Below, one piece after another: positions 35,620 through 46,501 of a stretch of 64,000 bases of DNA. Position 1 is the stretch's first letter; each line of letters begins with the position of its first letter. The notes under the pieces were generated by a model. It saw nothing but the letters and a program-made list of their open reading frames with translations. It did not search any database and had not been told where the DNA came from. This DNA comes from Calonectria ilicicola (lineage: Eukaryota; Ascomycota; Sordariomycetes; Hypocreales; Nectriaceae), in assembly GCA_020809705.1 (NCBI GenBank), contig CP085827.1, forward strand, positions 248,001-312,000. Direction: 5' to 3'. The translations under genes were made by a program, and so were the position numbers.

Positions 35620-36747
35620 ATGCATACTACCGAAACGGTTGCAAAGGACAATGTCCAAGCCATCACAATGTCGGAGGAGGAACGGCGCAATGGCTGCTAT
35701 CAACCCGAGACGCTTGGCCGAGCCCTTGGTGCGATGCATCAAGATGGTCTAGTCGTCCTCAAGGGAGTAATAGACGTTGATATCATCGATAAGCTCAATA
35801 CGAAAATGTGCGACGACACAGACAAGTTGCTCGCTGATCCATTGTTGCAATACAACCACGGCGTCAAGTGTGAGTTTGTTTTGCAGCACGCGTAATGATG
35901 CAAGTTGTGGAGCTGACTCTACCCCGCAAGCCAACCTACTTCAGCGACCGCCTACCGATGATGCCCAATATTTGAGCAAAGAGGTTTACTTTAATAGTTT
36001 CCTTTTGCAGCTCGCAAATGCGTATGCATGGTCTTTTGAATGCACCTTGACTTGTAGCGTCAACTAAATCCACATGTAGTTATCTCGGTTCTAAGCCGAC
36101 TTGGAATTGGCTCACGGCCAACACAGCCTTGGCAAACACGCAGGGAATGCGACAAAAGGCGCACAAGGACGGTGCATTTGCGCATCCAATGTATCCGTAC
36201 TACTTCATCGCCAATGTGCCGCTCGTTGACTTTACTGTGGAAAATGGAGCCACAGAGTTTTGGTTGGGCTCTCACCAAGCGTCGGGGCCTGAAGACCAAG
36301 AAACATCCCCAGACCCTGTCGCAAGCGGATATCCCACCGGTCGCCCTGGTGAACCGCTTCCTCCAGTCAAGGCGGAAGCCAAAGAGGCTCGGATGAAGAT
36401 TCGCCCGCCCATTCAACCAGAATGCAATCGCGGAGACATCATGATTCGCGATCTCAGGCTATGGCATGCAGGAATGCCCAATGGAAGCGGCAGTCACCGC
36501 ATCATGTTGGGCCTAGGTTATCAGGTATGTATAACTTTCATTTAAGAAGAACTCATCTAACATCCAAAAGAGCCCGTCATACCCAAACTACAGCACGCAA
36601 GTTCACCTTCCAGAGGCTCAGCAAGCCTTCTTTTTGGGCAACGCTTCTGATAAAGTGGATGTAAGAGCGCGTTTCTATCCGGATGAAGAGTTTAAGCAGA
36701 CGAAAGCAGATAAGCTATTTGACCTCCGTCCAGTGTATCTACTGTGA
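35620..36747 (+). CDS. Phytanoyl-CoA dioxygenase (PhyH) family Fe(II)/2-oxoglutarate oxygenase
   Basis: Exons 35620-35869, 35931-36021, 36080-36524 and 36571-36747; 320 residues. Joins restore KSNLLQRPP and LANAYLGSKPTWNW. Iron ligands: the HxD motif in QKAHKDGAF and the distal His in LRLWHAGMPNGSG, with the 2-oxoglutarate-binding Arg expected nearby (SHRIML). Start chosen at the ATG of MHTTETVAKD, which has AAAG before it; a start 51 bases upstream is possible. PhyH-type fungal enzymes hydroxylate many substrates including secondary metabolites and amino compounds. Cytosolic. Substrate unknown; neighbours suggest a nitrogenous compound. Confidence 0.9.
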
Positions 36748-37260
36748 GAAGAGACTGAATAAATGGATGTTTTTACTATGCACTCACCAGCCAGCTCTGG
36801 CACTGGTTGGACTTGACTATGGCACTGCGAACAAACTGACCTGATCGGCCGTCAACACAAGCCGAGCGAACCTGATGGGATTTCCTATTATGGTGCATTT
36901 TCGGCGACACGTATCTCTTTTTAGCTTTTCTCACATGGCGACTGGCTGTCATGGAGCTGCACAAAGAAAAAGCCCACTAGGTACCGATTGTAACCGTGTC
37001 AACTAGCGTTCTTCACTTGACTATTTTAGCTTAAACGAACAAAGACAGGCAAATCATGATTGTGCAGAGGAGAATCCTAGTTCCAAAGTCCGATGTCGGT
37101 AGCTCCGACCGGGTACTAACGGCTGTAGGAATCTTATCTACGCCAATATCCATGGCTGGCGACTACGCATGTTGGACATTCCCAGTGATGATTCAAATTG
37201 CCTGCTCTTTTTAATTGAAACCTTGACCTTTGATATCCTCGTAATCATATCATTTCCCCG
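36748..37260. other. Intergenic region
   Basis: Promoter of the D-amino-acid oxidase gene. Nothing else recognised. Confidence 0.4.
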
Positions 37261-38412
37261 ATGGAGGCTAGCATGTCAACGAAACCCACGGATGTGGGCG
37301 TAGTGGGAGCGGGAGTAATTGGCCTGACCAGCGCGCTGTTACTCACAGATGCCGGCTACAACGTTACTATTGTCGCCAAAAACTTGCCAGGTGATTTTTC
37401 GACAGAGTGGGCTAGTCCGTGGTGAGTATTGGATTTCTTTGACTGCTGGTTGTCAAGGTTCTCAAGATGCTCACATCGTGAACCCAGGGCTGGTGCATTA
37501 TTGGCGCCTCACCCAACCGCGGGGCGGATTGACTTGCAACGAAAATCGATCGAATACTGGCATAATCTTCTCAAAGAGCACCCTGAGTGCGGTCTTAGGG
37601 TAAGACGCTGCACAATGCATCACGCAGAGGATTCAAAGAGGCGGTGTGCTAATGCAGCAAAGGAACTTCCGATAACCGAATATTATGATGACGGGACCGA
37701 CAGCTCATCAATTTGGTACAAAGACTTGTATCCAGATATGAAAATACTGCCGCCCAATGAGCTCGTTGGTACTGCAACTCTGGGTCTACGATATCGCGGT
37801 CTTGTTGTTGATCCAAATGTATTTTTACCGTGGATCTTCACAACCCTACAGCACAGAGGGGTCTGTTTTGTCCGCCAGAAAATCTCAAGCCTCCAAGAAT
37901 TAGAGAAAATCACTGGGGCTAAATTCCTGGTCAACGCCTCTGGGCTGGGAGCTCGGGAACTTGCAGAGGATGCCAATGTGCACGCGGTGCGAGGGCAAAC
38001 CATGTTCGTTTCAAGCCCTGACGAGTACAGCGACCACCACAAAGCAGCAGTCTTGTTTCAAGGATCGCATTATACTTACACCATTCCTCGAATGTCTAGT
38101 CGAGGCATAATCCTCGGTGGTGTGAGCCAACCACACAATGCTCGCACTCAAGTTGATGCAAGCTTACGACCAGAGATACTGTCCCGGGTCAATACGATTA
38201 CAGGCGGGCGCTGGAACTGGGTTGACTTGGAAAAAGATGTAGCTCGGGATATTGTAGGATTTCGTCCAGCGCGGATAGGGGGCATGCGTGTCGAAAGAGT
38301 GGGGAAGATAGTCCACGCATATGGTGTCGGTGGACTTGGTTACGTATATGCATTTGGCGTGGCATCCCATGTTGTACATCTGGTGCGGGAAGTTGGTCGG
38401 GAAAAGCTATGA
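37261..38412 (+). CDS. D-amino-acid oxidase
   Basis: Exons 37261-37421 and 37488-38412 give 361 residues. FAD-binding Rossmann motif [17 protein letters not shown] at the N terminus; the join restores ASPWAGALLAP, which matches the DAAO SPWAGA motif. Further marks: [28 protein letters not shown] with the substrate-carboxylate Arg, and the signature [10 protein letters not shown] near the end. Oxidises D-amino acids to 2-oxo acids, ammonia and hydrogen peroxide. Most DAAOs are peroxisomal; the end here (GREKL) is only a weak match to a PTS1 signal. Relatives acting on D-Asp or on other amino compounds cannot be excluded. Confidence 0.92.
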
Positions 38413-38575
38413 TTCGGCAAGTCCTAAGTGAAATATTGACGTTGAAGGGCCAACAATAAAAAGAAAACGTGTCCGGAACAGGAATAGCGGTATTGATCCG
38501 CCTCCTATTCTTGCAGAACCTCACCGCGCTGTTGCATCTCATCTTCATTCACGGTTCATCGCCACTGTGACAGCC

Positions 38576-39276
38576 ATGAATTTCCCTGCCGAAATTAGGC
38601 GTGAAATTGCCACGCACTTGTTGTTCATTGAACCAGATACGTGGTATTATTATCACCGGTTCCGCTTCGAGGAGCAATGCGACTACTCAGGCTTCGATGA
38701 AAATGACTTCCCCGGCTCGCCGAGCCGCGAGACGCACTCAGAGTTTGAAATGCTCGCGACGGAAAATCCATTCTGCGGCAATCCCTTCTTCCGTTTTTGT
38801 GTCGATGCAGCATAGTGGGCTTTCTCACATATTTTTCAACCCACGAAAACTATAGACCGCTTTCTATGGACGAGGGCTGGAAGCCAATGTCAACTAAGAG
38901 GAATGAGGATATGATGATTTTGAAGGAAGTAACCCAGAATCTCTACGATAAAGCAGGCGGGATTCGTAGATACCTATATGAATGTTATTGCGATATTCTC
39001 GACGTTGGCTACAGCCCATATTTAGGGCCCAAATTGCCGTACAGTGTCCGGGCTCGTGTCGGAAAAGAGAAGGATGGAAGTGAGTATTCTGACGATTTCG
39101 AGTACTTTGATTGGCCAGCATGCATGGCCGGCATATCTCGTCACAATAACCGCAATGAAGATGATGCTTCCAATCAGTGTGACAACTTTGACGATGGTGA
39201 TGATGAGGAGACGGAAAATGAAAAGGAAGCTAGGTTCCATGAAGTTTTTAATATTATGCATTATGACAGGGATTAA
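38576..39276 (+). pseudogene. F-box-like hypothetical protein, frame interrupted
   Basis: The first frame, from ATG 38576, begins NFPAEIRREIATHLLF, like the N terminus of fungal F-box-like proteins (FPxEIRxxI). It ends at a TAG at 38813-38815. A second frame from about 38816 to TAA 39276 continues with protein-like sequence (MDEGWKPMS, then ILKEVTQNLYDKAGGIRRY) and an acidic tail (DDGDDEETENE). I could not find an intron with proper phase to join them, so a small insertion or deletion, or a missed intron, is likely. Function unknown. Confidence 0.45.
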
Positions 39277-39607
39277 GAAGGATGATTGGAGTATACGTGT
39301 TTTAAATATACAGTGAAATGTCGGTGTTTTCGTACTTGCTCACTTGGGAAAATGGCAATGTAAAATGGAGTTAAAATGGATTCATCCGTAAGCAGCCATA
39401 CAGTCCGCCTGGAGATACAAAGGCTGCAGTCAGCTACCGTTGACATCTATGCAGCTGGTGTTGTGTCTTTGAGTTCAGTGTCAACATAACCTCACAAAAC
39501 ATTCCTAGATGAGATTTAATTGTGTTGAAGACGTAGAATAAATACAACGGCCACCAAACCAAACTGATGGATTCTCATCTTTACTCAACCCTAAACTCAT
39601 CAAGCTC
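39277..39607. other. Convergent intergenic region
   Basis: 3' ends of two converging genes; nothing else seen. Confidence 0.4.
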
Positions 39608-40073
39608 CTAAAAGAGGTCCTCCTTTTGCTCAGCTCCATCAACTGGCTGCACCCATGCAAGTCTTCGCTTGGTAAAAATCTCCACGACTGGAGGTTTGGT
39701 AGTGGCGTCACTGAGAACCTCGTTGAGCGTGCCAGCCTTCAAATAGACCATTCCCTGGCTTGCTGGCCCGTCTCTCCAAAGCGTCGTTCCGCATTTACTG
39801 CAGAAATGGCTCGTGACCGGATTGCCGGTATTGGCGACATTAGTGTAGGTCTGTGGAGTTCCTTTTACAGACAGCAGGGCCTCCGGAATGACCCAATTAT
39901 AGGCGCAAATAGAGCCCGAGATTCGTTTGCAGTCGAGACAATGACACAAGGCCTGACAGTGTTAGGACTCAGAAGTAGAGAATTGAAGGCAATCCTGCAC
40001 GATAACTTGCCTGAGCCACAGGATCTCCCGAGAGGGTGTAAGTAATCTCGCCGCAGAGACAACTGCCACTCAT
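39608..40073 (-). CDS. GFA/CENP-V domain protein (glutathione-dependent formaldehyde-activating type)
   Basis: Exons 40011-40073 and 39608-39952 give 135 residues. Zinc-binding motifs: SCLCGEI, then CHCLDCKR and FCSKCGTTLW, in the order of the GFA family. The 58-base intron begins with GC (CAG|GCAAGT), the usual non-canonical GC-AG class. Members bind zinc; activity on formaldehyde-glutathione adducts is known only for some and is not assured here. Confidence 0.88.
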
Positions 40074-40607
40074 TTTCACAAACGTATAGGGTTTTGAGAG
40101 ACGAAGGAATAGGAACTTCGAAAGAAAGGTGAGAATATGGCAGTAGTCTTATCAAGCCTTGGAGAGATGTCTGACTTCAAGCTCAGAGGGTGTGAATCAC
40201 GCTTCATATACACATTCAAACCCGGAACTCGGTAAATTCAGTTTCCAGTTGGATCCACAATCTCTAGGCTGAGAAGTTTAGAACCTATCATTTCCTTGCA
40301 AATGCTCAGTCTATTGAGCGGTCGGTTAGTCGTATTCCAAGGATTCGCAGTTTCCCCATGAAAATGTCCGTACACTTGAGCCCCACTCATGTTAAGTGTC
40401 CAATGAAAGCACGCATGCTAGTGACGTAGAACCAATCAAATCATGTTATGAATAGACCGGGCTGAATATGGTTAGCTTACCATGCACGATTCGGTCTTCG
40501 CACATTTGACCCAGCTCGAACCATGGCGATGTGGCATTTCCGATTCACTGAGCGATAAATCTTGGCCAATAAAGTTTTCTCATACATGCTCTTGAATTAC
40601 TCTGAGC
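40074..40607. other. Intergenic region
   Basis: Promoter of the GFA gene and 3' side of the regulator gene. Nothing else seen. Confidence 0.4.
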
Positions 40608-42929
40608 TCAATCTTGCCACTCCATCTCCTCCCAAAACTCGGACCCAAAGTCGAACTGGAGATAGCCTTCGGGAAAATTCGCCCAAGAAAAGCCCGTGCT
40701 CTCCAAAGGCCAAGGGCTGGGCTCTGATTGGAATGTAATATTTGTTGAATTTGCCTCCGTCAAGTGCATTTGTGCCAACGTTTGTGCTGGCACGTACGGC
40801 TCAGCGTCACCAAGTTCGAGTGATGCCGGTTGATCCCCATGGGACAGACCCACCACTCGCGAGGCGATCCCCTCTAGGCCTTTGATGAAGTGATACGAAA
40901 ACATTTTGAGATAATTTGGATCGTACTTTTCGAAAAAGGACACTACGCCCTGAATCAACTGCAGATCACGAAAAGACCGAGAGGAATCGCCGTTTTGCAG
41001 AATGCTAATAAATAAAATATCGACGCTCCACGAGACTTGGTACAAGAGGTAACTAACTCAATTAGAAATGTCGACCAATTCCTCATTCTTCTAAAAACTG
41101 TCACTCACATGGCAAAGGGATGCGGTGTCTCGTGGTACGTAAGAAGAGACAATGCAGCTCTAGATGCACCCACACTAAGTGCTACACTGGGCAGAACCTT
41201 GGCGCTTTCATGCTCATCATCACTAGCGGCAAGTCGAAACGCAGCGCAGTGAATGGCGGCGATGAGTTGGAAATATGTAAAGTGCAGCGATGTCAAACAC
41301 ATGAGCCGGTGATATTCAAGATCCGTTATGCCTGCTTCCGGCCGAATCATCTCAGGAATACTGTCGCGCCATTGTTCCAGCTCTGCATCAAGTTTGCTGA
41401 TCCGAGACGCTATTTCAGATGGAGGGATCGATGCTGCGTTGGCATAGAGCAAGTTGTAAATCTTGCCCTGGATTTTACACAAGCGCACCTGCTCATAAAA
41501 GTAGTTGAAAGAGCCGTTTGACGAATAAAATGCACTATATCCGTCCGGTGGGTGTTCATCTGGAAGGCTAATCAGAAATTCGTCAGATATCAATGGCGGC
41601 TTCCCAATTCGAAGCATGAGGTCGTGATCAACGATGTAGGCTTGCCAGAAGAGCCGACGACGGTGAAGTGCTTCAGCTTGGCTTCGGTCTTGATCTGATC
41701 TGCTGCAATGGTACCCTGCAGGAAGGATTGGCTGAGTAACGAGGCCGAGTATTGTTACCGCAGTCTGGTTTTCGCCAATAAAGACAAAGTAAAGGACCTA
41801 ATAGAATTGACTCAGTCAGGTTGAGCGTTCAATCCGACAACCGACGTACCATGGACAAAAGCGCTCCAATCTCAAGTTGTGTCGGGACCTTGAGGAGAAC
41901 AGCCGGAATTTGCTTCATGGCCATGAAGAGGAATCTCTCGTGCTCTTCTGGCCGCTGCACAAAGTTTAATTTTCTTGAGCCATGCGTTAGAATCATGCAT
42001 AGTGCCATTAGGGAACCCGGTTCGAGCTTTTTGCCGCATTGGGCGTATCTCTGTAGCAGACCGCGAACTTCGTCCTCTTGAAAGAGCCGCACATCATGGT
42101 TGAGATTCTTCAGAAAGTCTTTGTTGCCAGTGTCAACATGAGCATTTGCAGCCATCTTTGTATCGATAACTCACCATCTACGCATAAAGAAACAACTTCG
42201 ATGGGGGGCATAGAGAAATTCCCGTCAAGATTGCTTAAATCTCTGGACTCATGAAACGGCTGGGCCTTGAGCCAAAGCAAGAGATTCGTAAAGCTCTCAT
42301 CTCCGACTAGGCTGTTAACCTTGCGAATACCATGTGACGAGAACATGGAACAAGCACCTGATATGTTAGTTTGGCTCTATAATGGGGGGGACTTGTGAGA
42401 TCAAGGAACCTTCTGACCCGGCACTGGCTTCTGTCATGGAGCCAGCAAAGATCTTTTCAGACGCATCAGGTGTAGATGCAAATGTCTGTGGCGCGTTTGT
42501 TGGTGGGTTCGTGGCGGAAAGGCAGTCTGAAGAGCCATGCGAAGTCGAAGTGGCAAGAGTTTCGGCAGAATGGCCATGTTGAAATTCCCCAACCAGTCTT
42601 TCCATCCTCGCCAGACGCTTGGTCAAGTCGTTATACGTTCTAAAGGGCCAGTCAGTGATCATAATACAGAGAACGCGCATAGCATCAGAGAACTTACGAG
42701 AGGCCACGCCGAACAGCATTGCGTTTGCGCTGCGGCCATACGCACTCGCGTCCATGCTTTAGGCAATTTCCACAAAGAGGTACTTCGTGATCACATTTGA
42801 TCTATTAACGAGGTTAGGAGCTGTTTTTGGATGGATGTAGAGTGCAAGTACCTTTCGAGATCTGCATGGTGTACAGGCTAGCCTTTTGGAGGAACCAGCT
42901 TTGCCAGTCTCCTCAGTAGTAGCAGACAT
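40608..42929 (-). CDS. Zn2Cys6 transcription factor with fungal-specific regulatory domain
   Basis: Seven exons: 42852-42929, 42698-42801, 42410-42639, 42175-42357, 41850-42118, 41109-41797 and 40608-41052; 665 residues in one frame. Zinc cluster split by intron 1: ACTPCRSRK|IKCDHEVPLCGNC, then HGREC. A short coiled coil follows (LTKRLARMERLVGEF). The regulatory domain shows RRRLFWQAYIVDHDLMLRIG, the conserved Fungal_trans block, and YLLYQVSWSVDILFISI. Intron 4 was placed to give a 56-base intron with acceptor CAACAAAG; nearer acceptors are too close. It is the closest regulator to the 25-38 kb metabolic block, so it is a candidate for its control. Confidence 0.9.
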
Positions 42930-43285
42930 TGCCCTCCCAATGTTTTACGTCACTGACAAATATTGGCTAGGATGCCAGGCTCTGTAAGGAAGAGTGAATA
43001 CGCTGGATAAATAGGAGGGGTTAAGAACACGTGCTGTAACGCGGGAAATTTAAACTCCGGGACCTTTTCAGTTAGTGCAGTAGTCTAGGTGTCCTAGTCC
43101 CCTCAGTGGAGGGAGTGCCACATGAACGCGAGTAGAAGGATATATTAGTGTTCTCTTTTCAAATGCATGTCCACAAGGGTGCAGCTAGTTCTACAACTTC
43201 AGGGGCTGAGAATGATACAACAAGAAAACTCTCATAAATCTACTCAATTCTTTGATTACCTAGAACCTATATATCCCAGCCCAAT
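42930..43285. other. Intergenic region
   Basis: Promoter of the regulator and 3' end of the FAD oxidase gene. Nothing else seen. Confidence 0.4.
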
Positions 43286-45057
43286 TCAGGAAGAAAAGTA
43301 ACCAGATGCAGGTAGCGGAGCACGGTTCAGCTTGAAATATCCCGGCTGCAATACCTGAAACACCTGTTGAGGATCGTACTTGGCCGAAATTTCCTTTAGT
43401 TCGGCCACATTACTCTCCCCATAGGTAGCGATGACGTCTTGGAACTGGCTTGCGTAGTTCATGTAAACATAGTCGTTATTCACGCCACGAGACTTGGCCT
43501 CTGTAGCTACCTTTTCAAGAACACCAGATATCCATTTATAGACAATTTCATCATCTGACTTGCTATTCCACATGGCCGCCAATTGCAGAATGAAAAACGG
43601 GCCATCGGCGGCATCAAGCCCCAATGGGTTTCCACCATTTTGGGACATCTTTTCAAGCTGAGGTACAGTGATGCCTTGAACAATAAAGTAAGGCGTAATT
43701 CCAGAAACATTGGCAATGGAAGGCAGGGTTTCGTAAAAGGCATCCCTCGCAAAGGTAAGGATATCGTAATCCACCTTGGTTGTGATGTCGTAGAAAATCT
43801 CGCGCCGTCCAGACGGACTAGAGTCCATCATCTCCTTGGCCCACTCGCCAATAATTCGGTTCTTTGTTGTATCAGATGTAGATGGAATGGCGTTGAAATC
43901 GCTCCATATGGTCTCGTTGTTGGCATCAGGCTGGGCATAATAAAGTGCTGGCATCGCAATCTTGGAGTCGCCATCAGCAGCCCAGAAGGTATAAAAGCCA
44001 GCCTTGGGATCGCTGGATGCGTTATTGATCAGGTTGATGAGAGCATTCGAGACTTGAGGGAAATTGTCTTCAGAATAAGTGCGAATGCCTCCCCAAATTT
44101 CGCCTCTTGGAAGGGAAATGGTCTTGAGGTTGAAGCGAACAACAAGTCCAAAATTGTTGCCGCCGCCGCGGAGTGCCCAGTACAGATCGGAATATTGTGT
44201 TGCACTCACAGTTGCAAGTACACCATTGGCGAGAACAATCTGCACCCTGTTAGCTTACCAATAACGTGTAAATTTTCAGTTCTTACCTCGTAGCTTTCAA
44301 CATTGTCGCAAGCCCACCCGTATAAGTTTGAGAAGTACGAGATACCACCTATATGAATTAGTGAGTGCGTTTGAAAGGCAGCGGAATCATACCTCCGATG
44401 GTCAGCCCCCCAACTCCAACATTATACACACGTCCCCCCACAACTGTGACGTCAGACTTTGTAAGTTCCTCAAAGACTGTCCCCCAAATGTTTCCGGGCT
44501 CTACAGACGCAATGCTCTTATCTTCTGAGAGCGAAATGTTTTTGAGATTTACAAAAGAGATGGTAATGCCACCTTCAACATTGGAAGCCCCAGAAAATGC
44601 TGTGTGTCCGCCACTCTTTGCTGCAAAAGGGCACTGAGCAAGACGAGCGAGAAGAATGACGACAGATACCTGCGAGGCATTGGAAGGTTTGAAGATGCAG
44701 TAAGGGCTGACATCGGCTTGATTAGAGGACCAATAAGAGTTGATGAAATCGGCGTAGGCGGTTTCGGTTCTCGTATCTGTACTTTCGTTTCCGTACAGCA
44801 ACTCGAGGGTATTGCACTTTTAATAGTTAAAATCGGGTTTGACCAATGGTACAATTTCCTCTACTTACCGCGACAGCACATCCATCAGTAGATTGATTTG
44901 TGTAGGCGGCCAGGGTTGGAATGGCTGATACATTAATGCCTTGTCCCAGAAGAGCTTCAGTAACGTTGAAACTGCTGGTTTCCAAAACAGGATCAACGGC
45001 CATCACAGTCGCCACAAGGCTTGATGCCAAGGCGGAATAAATAAAATAGTGCATCAT
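43286..45057 (-). CDS. Secreted FAD-linked oxidoreductase, berberine-bridge-enzyme-like
   Basis: Exons 44869-45057, 44393-44816, 44287-44348 and 43286-44239; 542 residues. Signal peptide MMHYFIYSALASSLVATVMA. FAD_binding_4 (PCMH) domain: CPFAAKSGGHTAFSG with the His for covalent FAD, and GGLTIGGGISYFSNLYGW followed by CDNV, whose Cys fits the second (6-S-cysteinyl) bond, so bicovalent flavin is likely. ALRGGGNNFGLVV follows. The BBE C-terminal segment is YVYMNYASQFQDV and KYDPQQVFQVLQPGYFKL. Several N-glycosylation sites. Such fungal enzymes oxidise sugars, phenolics or secondary metabolites; substrate unknown. The first ATG is the second codon of an ATG pair context at 45057. Confidence 0.92.
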
Positions 45058-46014
45058 GACCAGTGCCAATTCGCGGATGGGATGATAAAAATGCAGCGAA
45101 AGTAGTCAAATTTCTTGGGACAATCTCATTTGTGTTAGGAATTGTTCAAAGGCCGGGAGCAGTACCATGAACCGGTTATTTATTATGAAACCGCTTCCCA
45201 GCGTTTCTCTCTTATCCGGATGCAATGGGAAATCTGAATAAAGGAGCACCTATATCGGCGTCGTTAGGAATCTGGAATACTGCATCGAGGCGAAAAGTTG
45301 ACATGCTGTGGAGTTGTGGCTCCACGAATAATGTCACCAAACCACATTGAGCTGGGATTGAAGAAATCGGAGCATTTGATGTGGACACGATTTGGAATTC
45401 TCGGCAACGTTTAATTAATTGGTAACTGACACAAAAGTTTGGCTGGCCTCGTTGCCAGTACAGGGCCTACGCAATATTGGGTCCTCGCGTTGTGAGTTTG
45501 GCAAATGGTTAAAATGCATTGCAATTTTTCCCCCTCCGAGCTAATACCGTTTGGAATGTGGAGACTACAGGCGAAGGGCGAAATATCAAGACGTGAAGCA
45601 AAGTCCGAGGCACGAAAGGCGAAAGTCCGAACTGCAAAGGCGAAGGACCGAGAAGTGGGTATTGGAGTCAGAGACCGAAATTCGGAGCAAATATTTAGAA
45701 CTTCGCACTAGAAGGAAAATTCAGATCTTTACCATGATAATTTATACCGCTTTGCGAAGGGCTGTTGTGTCTTGGCGTGGCAGCAACTTGCTGGGTATTG
45801 AGCATACTAGCGATTAAGACATGTTAATCGACCTTAGCATCAATACCAAACGCACTTTTCTCACTCAAATAGTCCCAGATATGCCGTAGCGAAGAAAAAT
45901 TGGTTATATATAATTAGAATTAAATTCTAGCTCATCCATCCATTTGCCAGGTTCTTGATTAGTTCAACCAGAGTACACTTCCATCCAGCCAACTAGCATA
46001 TATCAACTAGCAAA
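45058..46014. other. Intergenic region
   Basis: Promoter of the FAD oxidase gene and 3' side of the Alt a 1-like gene. A purine-rich stretch with repeated GCGAAGG/GCGAAAG units lies near 45570-45660. No convincing gene. Confidence 0.4.
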
Positions 46015-46501
46015 TTACTTGATCCAAATGCCAACGGGGGTGGACTGAGTGCAGACGTAGTCGGTAGGGCCGTTTCCACCTGCGCGGCAAGTGGTAGGAA
46101 CACCACCAGAACCCATGACTTTGCCACTAATTGAATGTCAGTAAAGATCAGTAAGAACCATCAATCTCAACTTACCCGTCGCTAAAGTGGTGACTGAACT
46201 TGAGGGCAAACTCAACATCCTTCTCAGTGCTGGGGAGCAGCTGGAAGTAGTAAGGGGCTCCGTTCTTGCACTGGATGGGAGCGGATGGGAATGTAGGAGT
46301 GCTGGCCTCGCAGTGATGAGTCTTGAGATCGACGGTCTGGATGTCAAAGGACACAGCCTGGATGGAGGTGCCTCCGATTCCAGACCACTTGCGGACAAGG
46401 AAGTTGCTGACCCAGACATCCTCCTTGGGGTGGGTGGTGGCAGCTGGGGCGGCAATGGCGCCAGCAGCGAAGAGGGCGGTAATGGCGGTAAAGGCACGCA
46501 T
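46015..46501 (-). CDS. Small secreted Alt a 1-like (AA1-like) domain protein
   Basis: Exons 46176-46501 and 46015-46126, 145 residues. Signal peptide MRAFTAITALFAAGAIAAPA, then EDVWVSNFLVRKW, a beta-rich body with HHCEAS, IQCKNG and, near the end, VPTTCRAGGNGPTDYVC. The four-cysteine pattern and the CRAGGxGPxDxVCTQ block are typical of the AA1-like family (Alt a 1 allergen and related elicitors). Secreted and probably disulphide-stabilised. Role in host or plant interaction is known for some members and only inferred here. A TATA box lies about 120 bases upstream. Confidence 0.85.
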
